A DNA stretch of 13,604 bases from an uncultured Alistipes sp. (GTDB lineage: Bacteria > Bacteroidota > Bacteroidia > Bacteroidales > Rikenellaceae). A program made the translations under genes and the position numbers. The stretch lies in the NCBI GenBank assembly GCA_947174575.1, contig CAMWJM010000006.1:1-13604 (forward strand), read 5' to 3'. Under the pieces are notes generated by a model. The model was not told the origin of the DNA. It ran no database searches and saw nothing but the letters and a program-made list of their open reading frames with translations. This document shows, one piece after another, positions 1-7,365 of the stretch. Each line of letters starts with the position of its first letter. The stretch's first letter is position 1.

Positions 1-346
1 CCCACACTTCGGGCACGGGTTCGACGCGAGTGAGGAGATCGGCCATGATCTTGCCGAAATGGCGCCGGGCGCCGGGATCGGAACAAGCCTGGAAATCGAC
101 GCGGCAAAATCTCTCCACGAACGGTTCGAAGCGCTCGCGGGCGCCGAAATAGATGCGTTCGAGGACGTAGGCGCCGCGGAACGCCAACTTATGCCGCACC
201 TCCGCCGGCCACTCCGAGCGAGGCTCCGTCGCCAGCGCATAGAGCAACCCGACGGCATCCGCGCGGAGCACGTCGGAAGCCGTGCGGTCGGCGAACCGAG
301 CGCCGAAGCGGCCGGAGAGCGAGCGGAGCAACTCGTCGCGGGTCAT
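1..346 (-). CDS. conserved hypothetical helical protein, partial (C-terminus outside window)
   Basis: The reading frame opens with ATG at 346 and stays open to the window edge, giving 115 codons; the C-terminal end is missing. It begins 6 bp after the tsaB stop codon on the same strand, so it is probably the third gene of a smpB-tsaB operon. The visible protein looks wholly alpha-helical, with no signal peptide or membrane segment. Around residues 53-65 it reads KLAFRGAYVLERI and later RRHFGKIMADLL. This resembles HEAT-like hypothetical proteins that I recall from Bacteroidetes, but I could not place it in a named family. No catalytic motif is seen. A role in tRNA modification is suggested only by position. 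I am fairly sure it is a gene and unsure of any function. Confidence 0.72.
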   Translation of the reverse strand, partial: MTRDELLRSLSGRFGARFADRTASDVLRADAVGLLYALATEPRSEWPAEVRHKLAFRGAYVLERIYFGARERFEPFVERFCRVDFQACSDPGARRHFGKIMADLLTRVEPVPEVW

Positions 347-352
347 CGGCCG

Positions 353-1060
353 CTAAAAAATCTTCTTTTTGGAAGTCGTAACGACAAAGTCCTTGAGATA
401 GAACGGCTCGAAGTAGGCGACGTCCTCCGTGCGGCCGGCGTCGAGCGCTTGCTGTGCGAGGCGTGCCAAACCGCGGGCCGACGGTGCTACCTCGACGAAA
501 AGGGCATCGGGCAGCATATCGGAACATTTGCGCGCCCCGTTGCCGAAAATCACGAACGGCCGGCCCGAACGACGGAACGCTGCGAAACTCCCGCCGTCGA
601 CCACTTCGGCGACGACCTCCGACTGCGGAGTGCCGGCGCTGTCGAAGACCTGCGCATAGACCTCCATGCGCCGGGCGTCGACCATCGGACAGAGCAGCGC
701 ATGCGCCCAGTCGTCGACCGCCAGGATGCCCGCTTCGTGATCCTCGCGAGCCACCTCGACCAACGCATCGAGCGACCCCACGGCCACCAGCGGCTTGCCC
801 AGTCCGTAGCACAACCCTTTGGCCAGCGACACGCCGATCCGCAGCCCCGTGTAGGAACCCGGCCCCTTGCCGACGGCCACGGCATCCAATTCGTCGGGTG
901 CGAGGCCCGTTTCGCGCAGCAGTTCGTCGACGAAAAGCGCCGCCTTGCGGGCATGATCGCGCCCCTGGTCGCTTTCGCGCAACGACAGCAGCACCCCGTC
1001 GCGCGCAATCCCCACCGAACAGATGTCGGTGCCGGTTTCTATGCAAAGAATCAATGACAT
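353..1060 (-). CDS. tsaB: TsaB, tRNA t6A37 threonylcarbamoyladenosine biosynthesis protein
   Basis: This 235-residue cytosolic protein matches TsaB (E. coli YeaZ is about 230 residues). TsaB is a non-catalytic ASKHA-fold paralogue of TsaD. It forms a heterodimer with TsaD that transfers the threonylcarbamoyl group to A37 of ANN-decoding tRNAs. The N-terminus MSLILCIETGTD is the ASKHA phosphate-1 strand, and GPGSYTGLRIG at residues 66-76 is the family signature. ATG at 1060 was chosen because it lies 2 bp after the smpB stop codon and starts exactly at the conserved strand; longer upstream extension in this frame only reads through smpB. The junction implies translational coupling with smpB. 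The gene ends with TAG at 353, 6 bp before the next ATG. Confidence 0.95.
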   Translation of the reverse strand: MSLILCIETGTDICSVGIARDGVLLSLRESDQGRDHARKAALFVDELLRETGLAPDELDAVAVGKGPGSYTGLRIGVSLAKGLCYGLGKPLVAVGSLDALVEVAREDHEAGILAVDDWAHALLCPMVDARRMEVYAQVFDSAGTPQSEVVAEVVDGGSFAAFRRSGRPFVIFGNGARKCSDMLPDALFVEVAPSARGLARLAQQALDAGRTEDVAYFEPFYLKDFVVTTSKKKIF

Positions 1061-1062
1061 AG

Positions 1063-1527
1063 CTACTTTCTGAAGTTTTTCATCGCCTTGTCCATCTCGC
1101 GACGGGCGTCGTTCTCCTTGAGGTATTCGCGCTTGTCGTACGACTTGCGGCCCCGGGCCAGCCCGACGACCACCTTGGCCAGACCGCGGTCGTTCAGGAA
1201 CAGCCGCAGCCCCACGATCGTGAGGCCCTTGTCCTGCGCGGCGCGCTGCATCTTGCCGATTTCGCGGGCCGTCAGCAGCAGTTTGCGGTCGCGGCGCGGC
1301 GCATGGTTGTTGCACGTACCCCACGCATATTCGGCGATATTGACTCCGCGAATCCACACCTCGCCCTTGTCGAAATAACAAAACGAATCGGTCATCGAAG
1401 CCTTGCCGGCGCGGATCGACTTGATCTCCGTGCCGACCAGCACGACGCCGGCCGTCCACTCCTCGATGATCTCGTAATCGAACGTGGCGCGCTTGTTCCT
1501 TATATTTATCTTTTTCTGTTCGGACAT
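1063..1527 (-). CDS. smpB: SsrA-binding protein SmpB
   Basis: SmpB binds the tRNA-like domain of tmRNA and delivers it to stalled ribosomes for trans-translation. The 154-residue length is normal for the family. The protein opens with a basic segment ([16 protein letters not shown]), carries [10 protein letters not shown] at residues 32-41 and the [17 protein letters not shown] region typical of SmpB (here N73-H75), and ends in the conserved basic tail ([16 protein letters not shown] at about 129-144), which becomes helical in the mRNA channel. It precedes tsaB by 2 bp. The 250 bp upstream has no convincing minus-strand Bacteroidetes promoter, so read-through from dnaG is possible. No tmRNA gene was recognised in the window. 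Confidence 0.97.
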   Translation of the reverse strand: MSEQKKINIRNKRATFDYEIIEEWTAGVVLVGTEIKSIRAGKASMTDSFCYFDKGEVWIRGVNIAEYAWGTCNNHAPRRDRKLLLTAREIGKMQRAAQDKGLTIVGLRLFLNDRGLAKVVVGLARGRKSYDKREYLKENDARREMDKAMKNFRK

Positions 1528-1726
1528 ACTCGAAAAGGCGTTGCGCCCATTTCCACCGACCCCTTTCCCTGCCGTGCTCGACCGCCGGTACCCCGTTCAT
1601 GCCGCCGCATAGGAAAAAACGGCACGCAAATTGCGATTTTCAGTCGCAGGGGTGGGAATCGGTTCAAGGTAACCAATTCTTTTATCTTTGATATGTTTTA
1701 CACTTCTTTCTGTTTATTTTCTGTTT

Positions 1727-1739
1727 GCACACGGTGTGC
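1727..1739. other. 13-bp odd-centred palindrome between dnaG and smpB
   Basis: GCACAC and GTGTGC flank a single G. The site lies about 40 bp past the dnaG stop codon and 200 bp before smpB. With a one-base centre and no following T-run on either strand it is a poor terminator, so a protein-binding site is the alternative. I see no function for the rest of the 250-bp gap 1528-1777 except a plus-strand TATCTTTG at 1683-1690. Confidence 0.3.
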
Positions 1740-1777
1740 GCAGCGATGCGTACACGACCCGAATCCCGCCCCTTTTT

Positions 1778-3754
1778 TCACAAAATCACACGCTGCAACT
1801 TCTTGGCCATGGTCGCCTTGGCTTGGTTCAACACGGCAAGCCGCTGCATCACCTCGCCCTGCGTCTCCTCCGACAGCTCCGCATCGTCCAGCCGGGTCTG
1901 CAACTCCTTGATCATTCCCTCTATGACCTTCGACTTGTAGAGCGCCACGGCTTTGGGAACCCCCACGGCCAACATCTCGGCCTCGCTCTCGACATGCACC
2001 TCCTTGCGCTTCCACAACTCGCTGGCGACATAGTTGTCGTCCGAAGTGAGAATATCCACCGAGACATTGCAGACATCCGGGTCGAGGTGGTTGATGAAAA
2101 GGTGCGCCGGCACTTCGACCCCCACGCCCGACTGCTGCCACTGCTCCAGATAGGCGGCCCGAATCTTGTCGTAGCTCGGATTGCGGAACGTCAGATCGCC
2201 GTCGGCCAGTTCGTCGAAAATCACCTCCGCCACGTTGCAGGCCACCATGTTGCGTCCCTCCTTGAAGTCGAACGAGCAATGGCCGTATTTGAGCAGATAC
2301 TTGCACAACTCGCGCTCCAGGGCATCGGTGCTGCTGCCCGCTTCGACCTGCTTCACATACTCCACCTCGGGTTGCGGAGCCGGAGTTTCGCGCCGCAGGG
2401 CCGTCTGGCGCCGCACGAACTCGTCGGTTTCGCGATCGCCGGTGGTCGAAAGGCGTTTGCGCGCTACCTCCGAGACGAGAATCTGCTCGTCGATCTCCAT
2501 GATGCGGGCGCACTCCTTGATGTAGACCGACCGCTGGATCGGATCGGGAATCTGCGCGATCGACTGCACCATGTCGCCGATCAGAGCCGCTTTTTTGATC
2601 GGGTCGCCCTGAGCGTCCTGCAAGAGCAGTTTGGCTTTGAATGCCAGGAAATCCTGTTCGTTGGTGCGGATATACTCCTGCAGCTCGGCGGCCGTATGGC
2701 TGCGGGCGAACGAATCGGGGTCTTCAGGTTCGGGCAGCAGCACCACGCGCACGTTCATGCCCTCCTTGAGGATCATGTCGATACCGCGCAGCGACGCGTG
2801 GATGCCGGCCGAGTCGCCGTCGTAGATGACGGTGATGTTCTTCGTGAAGCGGTTGAGCAGGCGGATCTGCTCGGTGGTGAGCGACGTACCCGACGAAGCC
2901 ACGACGTTCTCGACACCGGCCTGGTGCATCGAGATGACGTCGGTGTAGCCCTCGACCATGATCGCGAAATCCTGCTGCTGGATCGCTTTCTTGGCGAAAT
3001 AGAGGCCGTAAAGCTCCCGTTTCTTGCTGTATATCTCGCTCTCGGGCGAATTCTGGTACTTGGCGACTTTCTTGTCGGTGCGGAGCGTACGGCCGCCGAA
3101 CGCCACGATGCGGCCCGAGATGTTGTGCACGGGGAACATCACGCGGTCGTGGAACCGGTCGAAAAGCGAACCGTCGCGCTCGCTTTTGAGCGACAGACCC
3201 GTGGAGAGCAGGAACTCCTCCTTGTAGCCGGCCGCCAGAGCATCCTTGGACATCTTGTCGCCCTTGGCAGGGCAGAAGCCGAGGCCGAATTTCTCGATCG
3301 TGGCGTCGGTCATGCCGCGCTGCTGGCGGAAGTAGCTCATGCCGACGCTCATGCCCTCGCTTTCGTGGTGGAGGTAGTGGGCGAAGTAGTCGGCGGCCCA
3401 ACCGTTGAGCGCGAACATCGACTCGCGGTCGTCGTTGCGGCGCGCCTCCTCGGGCGTCATCTCCTTCTCCTTGACCTCGATGCCGTAGCGTTTGGCCACC
3501 ATCTTGAGCGCCTCGGGATAGGCGATGCCCTCGTGCTCCATCAGGAACGTCACGGCATTGCCGCCCTTGCCGCAGCCGAAGCATTTGTAGACCCCCTTGG
3601 AGGGCGAAACGACGAACGACGGGGTTTTCTCGTTGTGGAACGGACAGCACGCCTGGTAGTTCACGCCCTTGCGTTTGAGCGTAACGTAGTCGCCGATAAT
3701 CTCCACGATATTGGCGGCGGCATAAATTCGGTCTACTGTCTCCCGGTCGATCAT
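1778..3754 (-). CDS. dnaG: DNA primase DnaG
   Basis: This 658-residue protein is the replicative primase, which makes RNA primers for Okazaki fragments with the DnaB helicase. The CHC2 zinc motif is complete: C37, H40, C58 and C61. The primase core follows, and the TOPRIM domain shows the catalytic glutamate E268 in VEGYTDV and the metal-binding D312/D314 in IYDGDSAG. The C-terminal part (about 430-658), which would contact the helicase, is longer and less recognisable than in E. coli (581 residues), as is usual in Bacteroidetes. An ATG 12 codons upstream (3790) exists, but a promoter -7 box lies between it and 3754, and the conserved IDRETVDRI start of the family follows ATG 3754. dnaG is divergent from uvrB. 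Confidence 0.96.
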   Translation of the reverse strand: MIDRETVDRIYAAANIVEIIGDYVTLKRKGVNYQACCPFHNEKTPSFVVSPSKGVYKCFGCGKGGNAVTFLMEHEGIAYPEALKMVAKRYGIEVKEKEMTPEEARRNDDRESMFALNGWAADYFAHYLHHESEGMSVGMSYFRQQRGMTDATIEKFGLGFCPAKGDKMSKDALAAGYKEEFLLSTGLSLKSERDGSLFDRFHDRVMFPVHNISGRIVAFGGRTLRTDKKVAKYQNSPESEIYSKKRELYGLYFAKKAIQQQDFAIMVEGYTDVISMHQAGVENVVASSGTSLTTEQIRLLNRFTKNITVIYDGDSAGIHASLRGIDMILKEGMNVRVVLLPEPEDPDSFARSHTAAELQEYIRTNEQDFLAFKAKLLLQDAQGDPIKKAALIGDMVQSIAQIPDPIQRSVYIKECARIMEIDEQILVSEVARKRLSTTGDRETDEFVRRQTALRRETPAPQPEVEYVKQVEAGSSTDALERELCKYLLKYGHCSFDFKEGRNMVACNVAEVIFDELADGDLTFRNPSYDKIRAAYLEQWQQSGVGVEVPAHLFINHLDPDVCNVSVDILTSDDNYVASELWKRKEVHVESEAEMLAVGVPKAVALYKSKVIEGMIKELQTRLDDAELSEETQGEVMQRLAVLNQAKATMAKKLQRVIL

Positions 3755-3763
3755 AATAGTATG

Positions 3764-3771
3764 CAAAGGTA
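3764..3771 (-). promoter_or_regulatory. dnaG promoter -7 box
   Basis: On the minus strand TACCTTTG matches the Bacteroidetes -7 consensus TAnnTTTG and lies 9 bp before the dnaG ATG, so the 5' leader would be only a few bases. No good -33 TTG is found at 19-21 bp; the nearest TTG is 25 bp upstream, inside the heptamer repeats. The box also argues for the 3754 start over the ATG at 3790. Confidence 0.6.
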
Positions 3772-3776
3772 GGAAT

Positions 3777-3802
3777 AATTCATAATTCATAATTCACAAT
3801 TC
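3777..3802. repeat. left arm of a 26-bp inverted repeat made of heptamers
   Basis: The arm consists of 7-bp units, AATTCAT twice then AATTCAC, with further partial units running to about 3808. It is the exact reverse complement of 3855-3880. It covers the region where the dnaG -33 element would be expected. Confidence 0.85.
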
Positions 3803-3854
3803 ACAATTTATTTCGGAGACGCAGAAACCGCCTACGACCAAAAAAAGCGATTCT

Positions 3855-3880
3855 GAATTGTGAATTATGAATTATGAATT
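3855..3880. repeat. right arm of the 26-bp inverted repeat
   Basis: GAATTGTGAATTATG plus further heptamer units mirrors 3777-3802 perfectly across a 52-bp spacer. The uvrB -33 TTG (3858-3860) is inside this arm, and the arm's last base is the first base of the uvrB -7 box. The repeat is therefore part of the promoter. Confidence 0.85.
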
Positions 3881-3887
3881 AAATTTG
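3858..3887 (+). promoter_or_regulatory. uvrB promoter (TTG, 19-bp spacer, TAAATTTG)
   Basis: TTG at 3858-3860 and TAAATTTG at 3880-3887 are 19 bp apart, fitting the Bacteroidetes primary sigma factor consensus. Only 4 bases (CGTC) separate the box from the uvrB ATG, so transcription should begin at or next to the start codon, giving a leaderless or nearly leaderless mRNA. Confidence 0.75.
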
Positions 3888-3891
3888 CGTC

Positions 3892-5952
3892 ATGGATTTC
3901 AAACTGGTATCGGACTATGCCCCCACGGGCGACCAGCCGGAGGCGATCGCACAGCTTTTAGGCGCGATCCGCGGCGGGTCGCAGCACAACACGCTGCTGG
4001 GCATCACCGGTTCGGGCAAGACGTTCACGGTGGCCAACGTCATCGCGGAGCTGAAGCGTCCGACGCTGGTTTTGAGCCACAACAAGACGCTGGCGGCGCA
4101 GCTCTACGGCGAGTTCAAGAACTTCTTCCCCGAGAACGCCGTCGAATACTTCGTATCGTATTACGACTACTACCAGCCCGAAGCCTATCTTCCGGCGTCG
4201 GACACCTATATAGAAAAAGACCTCTCGATCAACGACGAGATCGAGAAGATGCGTCTGCAGACCGTCGCCACGCTGCTCTCGGGCCGCCGCGACGTGATCG
4301 TCGTGTCGAGCGTGTCGTGTCTCTACGGCGCCGGCAACCCGGCCGATTTCCATGCCACGGCGATCCACATCGAAACGGGGCAGATCGTCAACTATAAACA
4401 TTTCCTCTACAAGCTGGTCGAAGCGCTCTACACCCGCACCGAACGCGACCTCGAACCCTCCACGTTCCGCGTGAACGGCGATACGGTGGACATCATGGCG
4501 GCGTTCGGCGAGTTCGGCAGCCAATGTTTCCGCGTGATGTTCTTCGACAACGAGGTCGAGGCCATCCACGCCATCGATCCCGTGACGGGACAGCGGCTCC
4601 ACACGCTCGATTCGCTGACGCTCTACCCTACGAGTCTCTTCGTGACGACCAAGGAGCGCATCCACACGGCCGTGCAGCAGATCTATCTGGATTTGGGCAA
4701 GCAGATCGAGTTTTTCGAACGCGCGGGCCGTACGATGGAGGCGCAGCGCATCAAGCAGCGCGTGGAATACGACGTGGAAATGATCAAGGAGCTGGGCTAC
4801 TGCCCCGGCATCGAGAACTACTCGCGCTATTTCGACGGACGCGCCGCCGGCACGCGCCCGTTCTGTCTTTTGGACTACTTCCCGCAGGACTATCTGATGG
4901 TCGTGGACGAGAGCCATGTGACGATCCCCCAGGTGCACGCCATGTTCGGCGGCGACCGGGCGCGCAAAGAGAATCTGGTGGAATACGGCTTCCGCCTCCC
5001 CGCGGCCAAGGACAACCGCCCGCTGACGTTCGGCGAGTTCGAACAGCTGCAGGGCACGACGATCTACGTGAGCGCCACGCCGGCCGACTGGGAGTTGATG
5101 AAGAGCGAAGGGGTGATCGTCGAGCAGTTGATCCGCCCCACGGGACTGGTCGATCCGCCCCTGGAAGTGCGCGTGACGCTCAACCAGATCGACGACCTGA
5201 TCGAGGAGATCGACAAACGGGTCAAAAACGACGATAAAGTGCTGGTGACGACCATCACCAAACGCATGGCCGAGGAGCTGTCGAAGTATTTCGACCGCGT
5301 GGGCATCCGCAACCGCTACATCCACTCCGACGTCGACACGCTGGAGCGCATCCAGATTCTGGAAGACCTCCGGGCGGGGATGTTCGACGTGCTGGTGGGC
5401 GTCAACCTGCTGCGCGAGGGCCTCGACCTGCCGGAAGTGGCGCTGGTGGCGATTCTGGACGCCGACAAGGAGGGATTCCTGCGCAACGTGCGTTCGCTCA
5501 CGCAGATCGCCGGACGTGCGGCGCGCCACTCGCAGGGCAACGTAATCCTCTATGCCGACACCTGCACCGATTCGATGCGCTACACGATCGAGCAGAGCAA
5601 CCGCCGCCGCGAGATTCAGGTGCGCTACAACATGGAACACGGCATGTTTCCGCGGCGTGCACAACGCAGCGGCACGGGGCAAAGCACACTGCTGGCGGGA
5701 AAAGCCTCGGCGGCCGACATCGACCTGGCGGCCTATGCCGGCGGAAATACGGAGATGCTGGCAGCGGATGTTCGGGGCGGCTACACGGCAGGCGCTCCGC
5801 TGCCGGGTGCCGGCGAGAATCTCGACGCATTGATCGCCCGGGCGCGCGAAGACATGGAGCGGGCCGCGAAGTCGCTCGACTTTCTGGCCGCGGCGAAATT
5901 CCGCGACCGCATGTACGAATTGCAGAAGCTGCGCGACGAAAACAAGAAGTAG
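3892..5952 (+). CDS. uvrB: excinuclease ABC subunit UvrB
   Basis: UvrB is the damage-verifying helicase-like subunit of UvrABC nucleotide excision repair. It receives DNA from UvrA and recruits UvrC. The 686-residue protein has Walker A GITGSGKT at 37-44, the DNA-clamping beta-hairpin YDYYQPEAYLPASDTYIEK at 91-109, the DESH box at 339-342, the C-terminal helicase motifs ending in GRAARHSQGN near residue 541, and a UVR domain at about 645-682 (LDFLAAAKFRDRMYEL). It is slightly longer than E. coli UvrB (673), mainly in an Ala/Gly-rich linker before the UVR domain. ATG 3892 is the only sensible start, since the conserved N-terminus begins there, and it lies 4 bp after the promoter box. The gene is monocistronic and converges with the GtrA-family gene. 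Confidence 0.98.
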   Translation: MDFKLVSDYAPTGDQPEAIAQLLGAIRGGSQHNTLLGITGSGKTFTVANVIAELKRPTLVLSHNKTLAAQLYGEFKNFFPENAVEYFVSYYDYYQPEAYLPASDTYIEKDLSINDEIEKMRLQTVATLLSGRRDVIVVSSVSCLYGAGNPADFHATAIHIETGQIVNYKHFLYKLVEALYTRTERDLEPSTFRVNGDTVDIMAAFGEFGSQCFRVMFFDNEVEAIHAIDPVTGQRLHTLDSLTLYPTSLFVTTKERIHTAVQQIYLDLGKQIEFFERAGRTMEAQRIKQRVEYDVEMIKELGYCPGIENYSRYFDGRAAGTRPFCLLDYFPQDYLMVVDESHVTIPQVHAMFGGDRARKENLVEYGFRLPAAKDNRPLTFGEFEQLQGTTIYVSATPADWELMKSEGVIVEQLIRPTGLVDPPLEVRVTLNQIDDLIEEIDKRVKNDDKVLVTTITKRMAEELSKYFDRVGIRNRYIHSDVDTLERIQILEDLRAGMFDVLVGVNLLREGLDLPEVALVAILDADKEGFLRNVRSLTQIAGRAARHSQGNVILYADTCTDSMRYTIEQSNRRREIQVRYNMEHGMFPRRAQRSGTGQSTLLAGKASAADIDLAAYAGGNTEMLAADVRGGYTAGAPLPGAGENLDALIARAREDMERAAKSLDFLAAAKFRDRMYELQKLRDENKK

Positions 5953-5979
5953 CGAACCGCCCCGCGCATCGGCGTTCGC
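5952..5979. terminator. possible hairpin between convergent uvrB and GtrA-family genes
   Basis: GCGAAC at 5952-5957 pairs with GTTCGC at 5974-5979, extended by GCC (5959-5961) with GGC (5971-5973) around one bulged C; the loop is 9 nt. No T-run follows on the plus strand. On the minus strand the sequence after it is moderately T-rich (TACTTCTTGTTTT). It could terminate the minus-strand operon, but the evidence is weak. Confidence 0.3.
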
Positions 5980-5986
5980 CCCCGCC

Positions 5987-6475
5987 TCAACCTTTCTCCG
6001 TCCGGAATGTGAAGTACTTGGCTGCCAGGTAGCTGTACAAGGTCGTGACGCACGTGGTCAGCACTTTCGCGGGCGTGGGCCACACGCCGCACACCTCGAC
6101 GAAGAATTTCAACCCCGCATAAGTCAGCACGATGGAGCCGGCGACCGAAAGGGCGTAACGCCACAACTGGGTACCCGTCCGCAGGGAAGAGCGGCGGAAC
6201 GCGACGTTGCGGTTGAGCCAGAAACCGACGAAAAAGGTGAGCGGAAATACCAGAATCAGCGCCGCGATATGGGGCGACAGCACCACGAAGCCCAGATCGA
6301 AAAACCGGCGGGCCACCACGTAATTGTAGATCGCGAAATAGCACGCCGGATCGAACACGCCATAGGTCATTCCGCCGCACGCGGCATAGCGGAATGTCTC
6401 CAAAGGCAATACCGAGGCGACGGGCCGGATATAACACCGGTCGATCGCCTCGGTTATCGCATCGGACAGACGCAT
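5987..6475 (-). CDS. GtrA-family membrane protein
   Basis: This 162-residue protein has four hydrophobic segments (roughly 27-50, 63-85, 99-120 and 130-150), the layout of the GtrA/DPMS-associated family. Members are thought to help translocate or present undecaprenyl-linked sugars during modification of surface polysaccharides. The segment GFWLNRNVAFRR between helices two and three and the ending KYFTFR are characteristic of the family. The ATG at 6475 shares one base with the TGA stop of the upstream gene (TGATG), a strong coupling signal and the reason for choosing this start over upstream codons. No glycosyltransferase partner lies next to it, so its substrate cannot be inferred. It is the last gene of the minus-strand cluster. 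Confidence 0.85.
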   Translation of the reverse strand: MRLSDAITEAIDRCYIRPVASVLPLETFRYAACGGMTYGVFDPACYFAIYNYVVARRFFDLGFVVLSPHIAALILVFPLTFFVGFWLNRNVAFRRSSLRTGTQLWRYALSVAGSIVLTYAGLKFFVEVCGVWPTPAKVLTTCVTTLYSYLAAKYFTFRTEKG

Positions 6476-7362
6476 CAACGTCCCGTATAAGTCCACAGAT
6501 CGGGGAACAGCCCGCGGTATTCGGCCTTGAAGCGGTCGCAGGCCTCGAGGTCGTCGGAGACGAACGGCGCCACCATCAACTTGTCGCCGAACCGATAGAT
6601 GCCGCACCGCATCGACGGCACCATGCGTTCGAGCATGGCTGCGGCACGGGCCGCATTCCCGGGTACGGCGAAGACTCCGTACACCACGTAACGGCGCTTC
6701 GACACGAGCGAAGCGGGAGCCGCGGCACTGCCCGACGGCTCGACGCCGCCATGCTGCGCGGCGAACGAGAGCAGCGCGGGCTCGACAGGTTGTGCGGGAT
6801 CGGTCTCTTCAGCCTCCTCGACCTCGTTCACCGAAGTCTCCGAATCGGAGAGCGAGGATTCGAACGTCGAGAACTCCGCCTCGCGCTCGGAATAGACGAA
6901 ATAGCCCACGACGAGCGCCGCCAGCACGGCGAACGCAGCGACCCAGATCGCCCAGTCGTATTTCCGGCGCCGCACCTGCACGAGCGCATGCCCCTGCGGG
7001 TTGAGCATGTGGTCGAACTCGGGATCGGGCGTGAAATGCTTCGACCGCAATTCGCCCACGCCCTCGATCACCAGGCCGTTTTCGACCGTCACGTTCTCCA
7101 ACCAGCGGTCGTAGATGGACTGCGCCGTTTCCGGCTCGCAATGCGCGGCCCGGGCGATCTCGTCGACCAGCGAAACGCCGCGCTGCTGCGCAGAGAAGCG
7201 CACGGCGCTATACGGAGGTTCGACCATCGTTTGCGTCACGGGCCGGGCGCTCTCCTTCTCCACGAACAGCGTACCCACGCCGGGCAGGAAATACTCGCCT
7301 CCGGCAGCCAGCCGATTGGCTATCAAACGGTTGACTTGATCGATCATCGGATTCTTGTTCAT
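6475..7362 (-). CDS. HU-like (CCDC81-type) domains, transmembrane helix and SPOR domain protein
   Basis: This 295-residue protein appears to carry two small HU/IHF-fold-like domains of the bacterial CCDC81 type (about 5-58 and 62-125, with GVGTLFVEK near 28-36 and GVGELRSKHF near 101-110). One transmembrane helix follows (about 137-157, after RRRKYDW), then an acidic Ser/Glu linker (160-200), and a C-terminal SPOR-like domain (about 224-295) starting YVVYGVFAVPGN. SPOR domains bind denuded peptidoglycan at division septa. The predicted layout is N-terminus in the cytoplasm and SPOR in the periplasm. A link between cytoplasmic partners and the septal wall is inference. It starts 3 bp after lgt and overlaps the GtrA-family gene by one base. 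The assignment rests on recognised architecture, not on a search. Confidence 0.8.
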   Translation of the reverse strand: MNKNPMIDQVNRLIANRLAAGGEYFLPGVGTLFVEKESARPVTQTMVEPPYSAVRFSAQQRGVSLVDEIARAAHCEPETAQSIYDRWLENVTVENGLVIEGVGELRSKHFTPDPEFDHMLNPQGHALVQVRRRKYDWAIWVAAFAVLAALVVGYFVYSEREAEFSTFESSLSDSETSVNEVEEAEETDPAQPVEPALLSFAAQHGGVEPSGSAAAPASLVSKRRYVVYGVFAVPGNAARAAAMLERMVPSMRCGIYRFGDKLMVAPFVSDDLEACDRFKAEYRGLFPDLWTYTGR

Positions 7363-7365
7363 CGT

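Noticed and set aside
1688..3772. Long open frame opposite dnaG (694 codons, plus strand)
   Set aside because: It is antisense to a clear primase gene; GC-rich codon bias leaves the complementary frame open, and the translation shows no domain.
3867..3891. Start codons within the heptamer repeats (MNYEL-type starts) for uvrB-side or dnaG-side frames
   Set aside because: The ATG triplets are part of the repeat; the true starts follow promoter boxes and family N-termini.
3958..5682. Long open frame opposite uvrB (minus strand)
   Set aside because: It is complementary to motif-verified uvrB and is rich in His/Val/Arg, as expected for a shadow frame.
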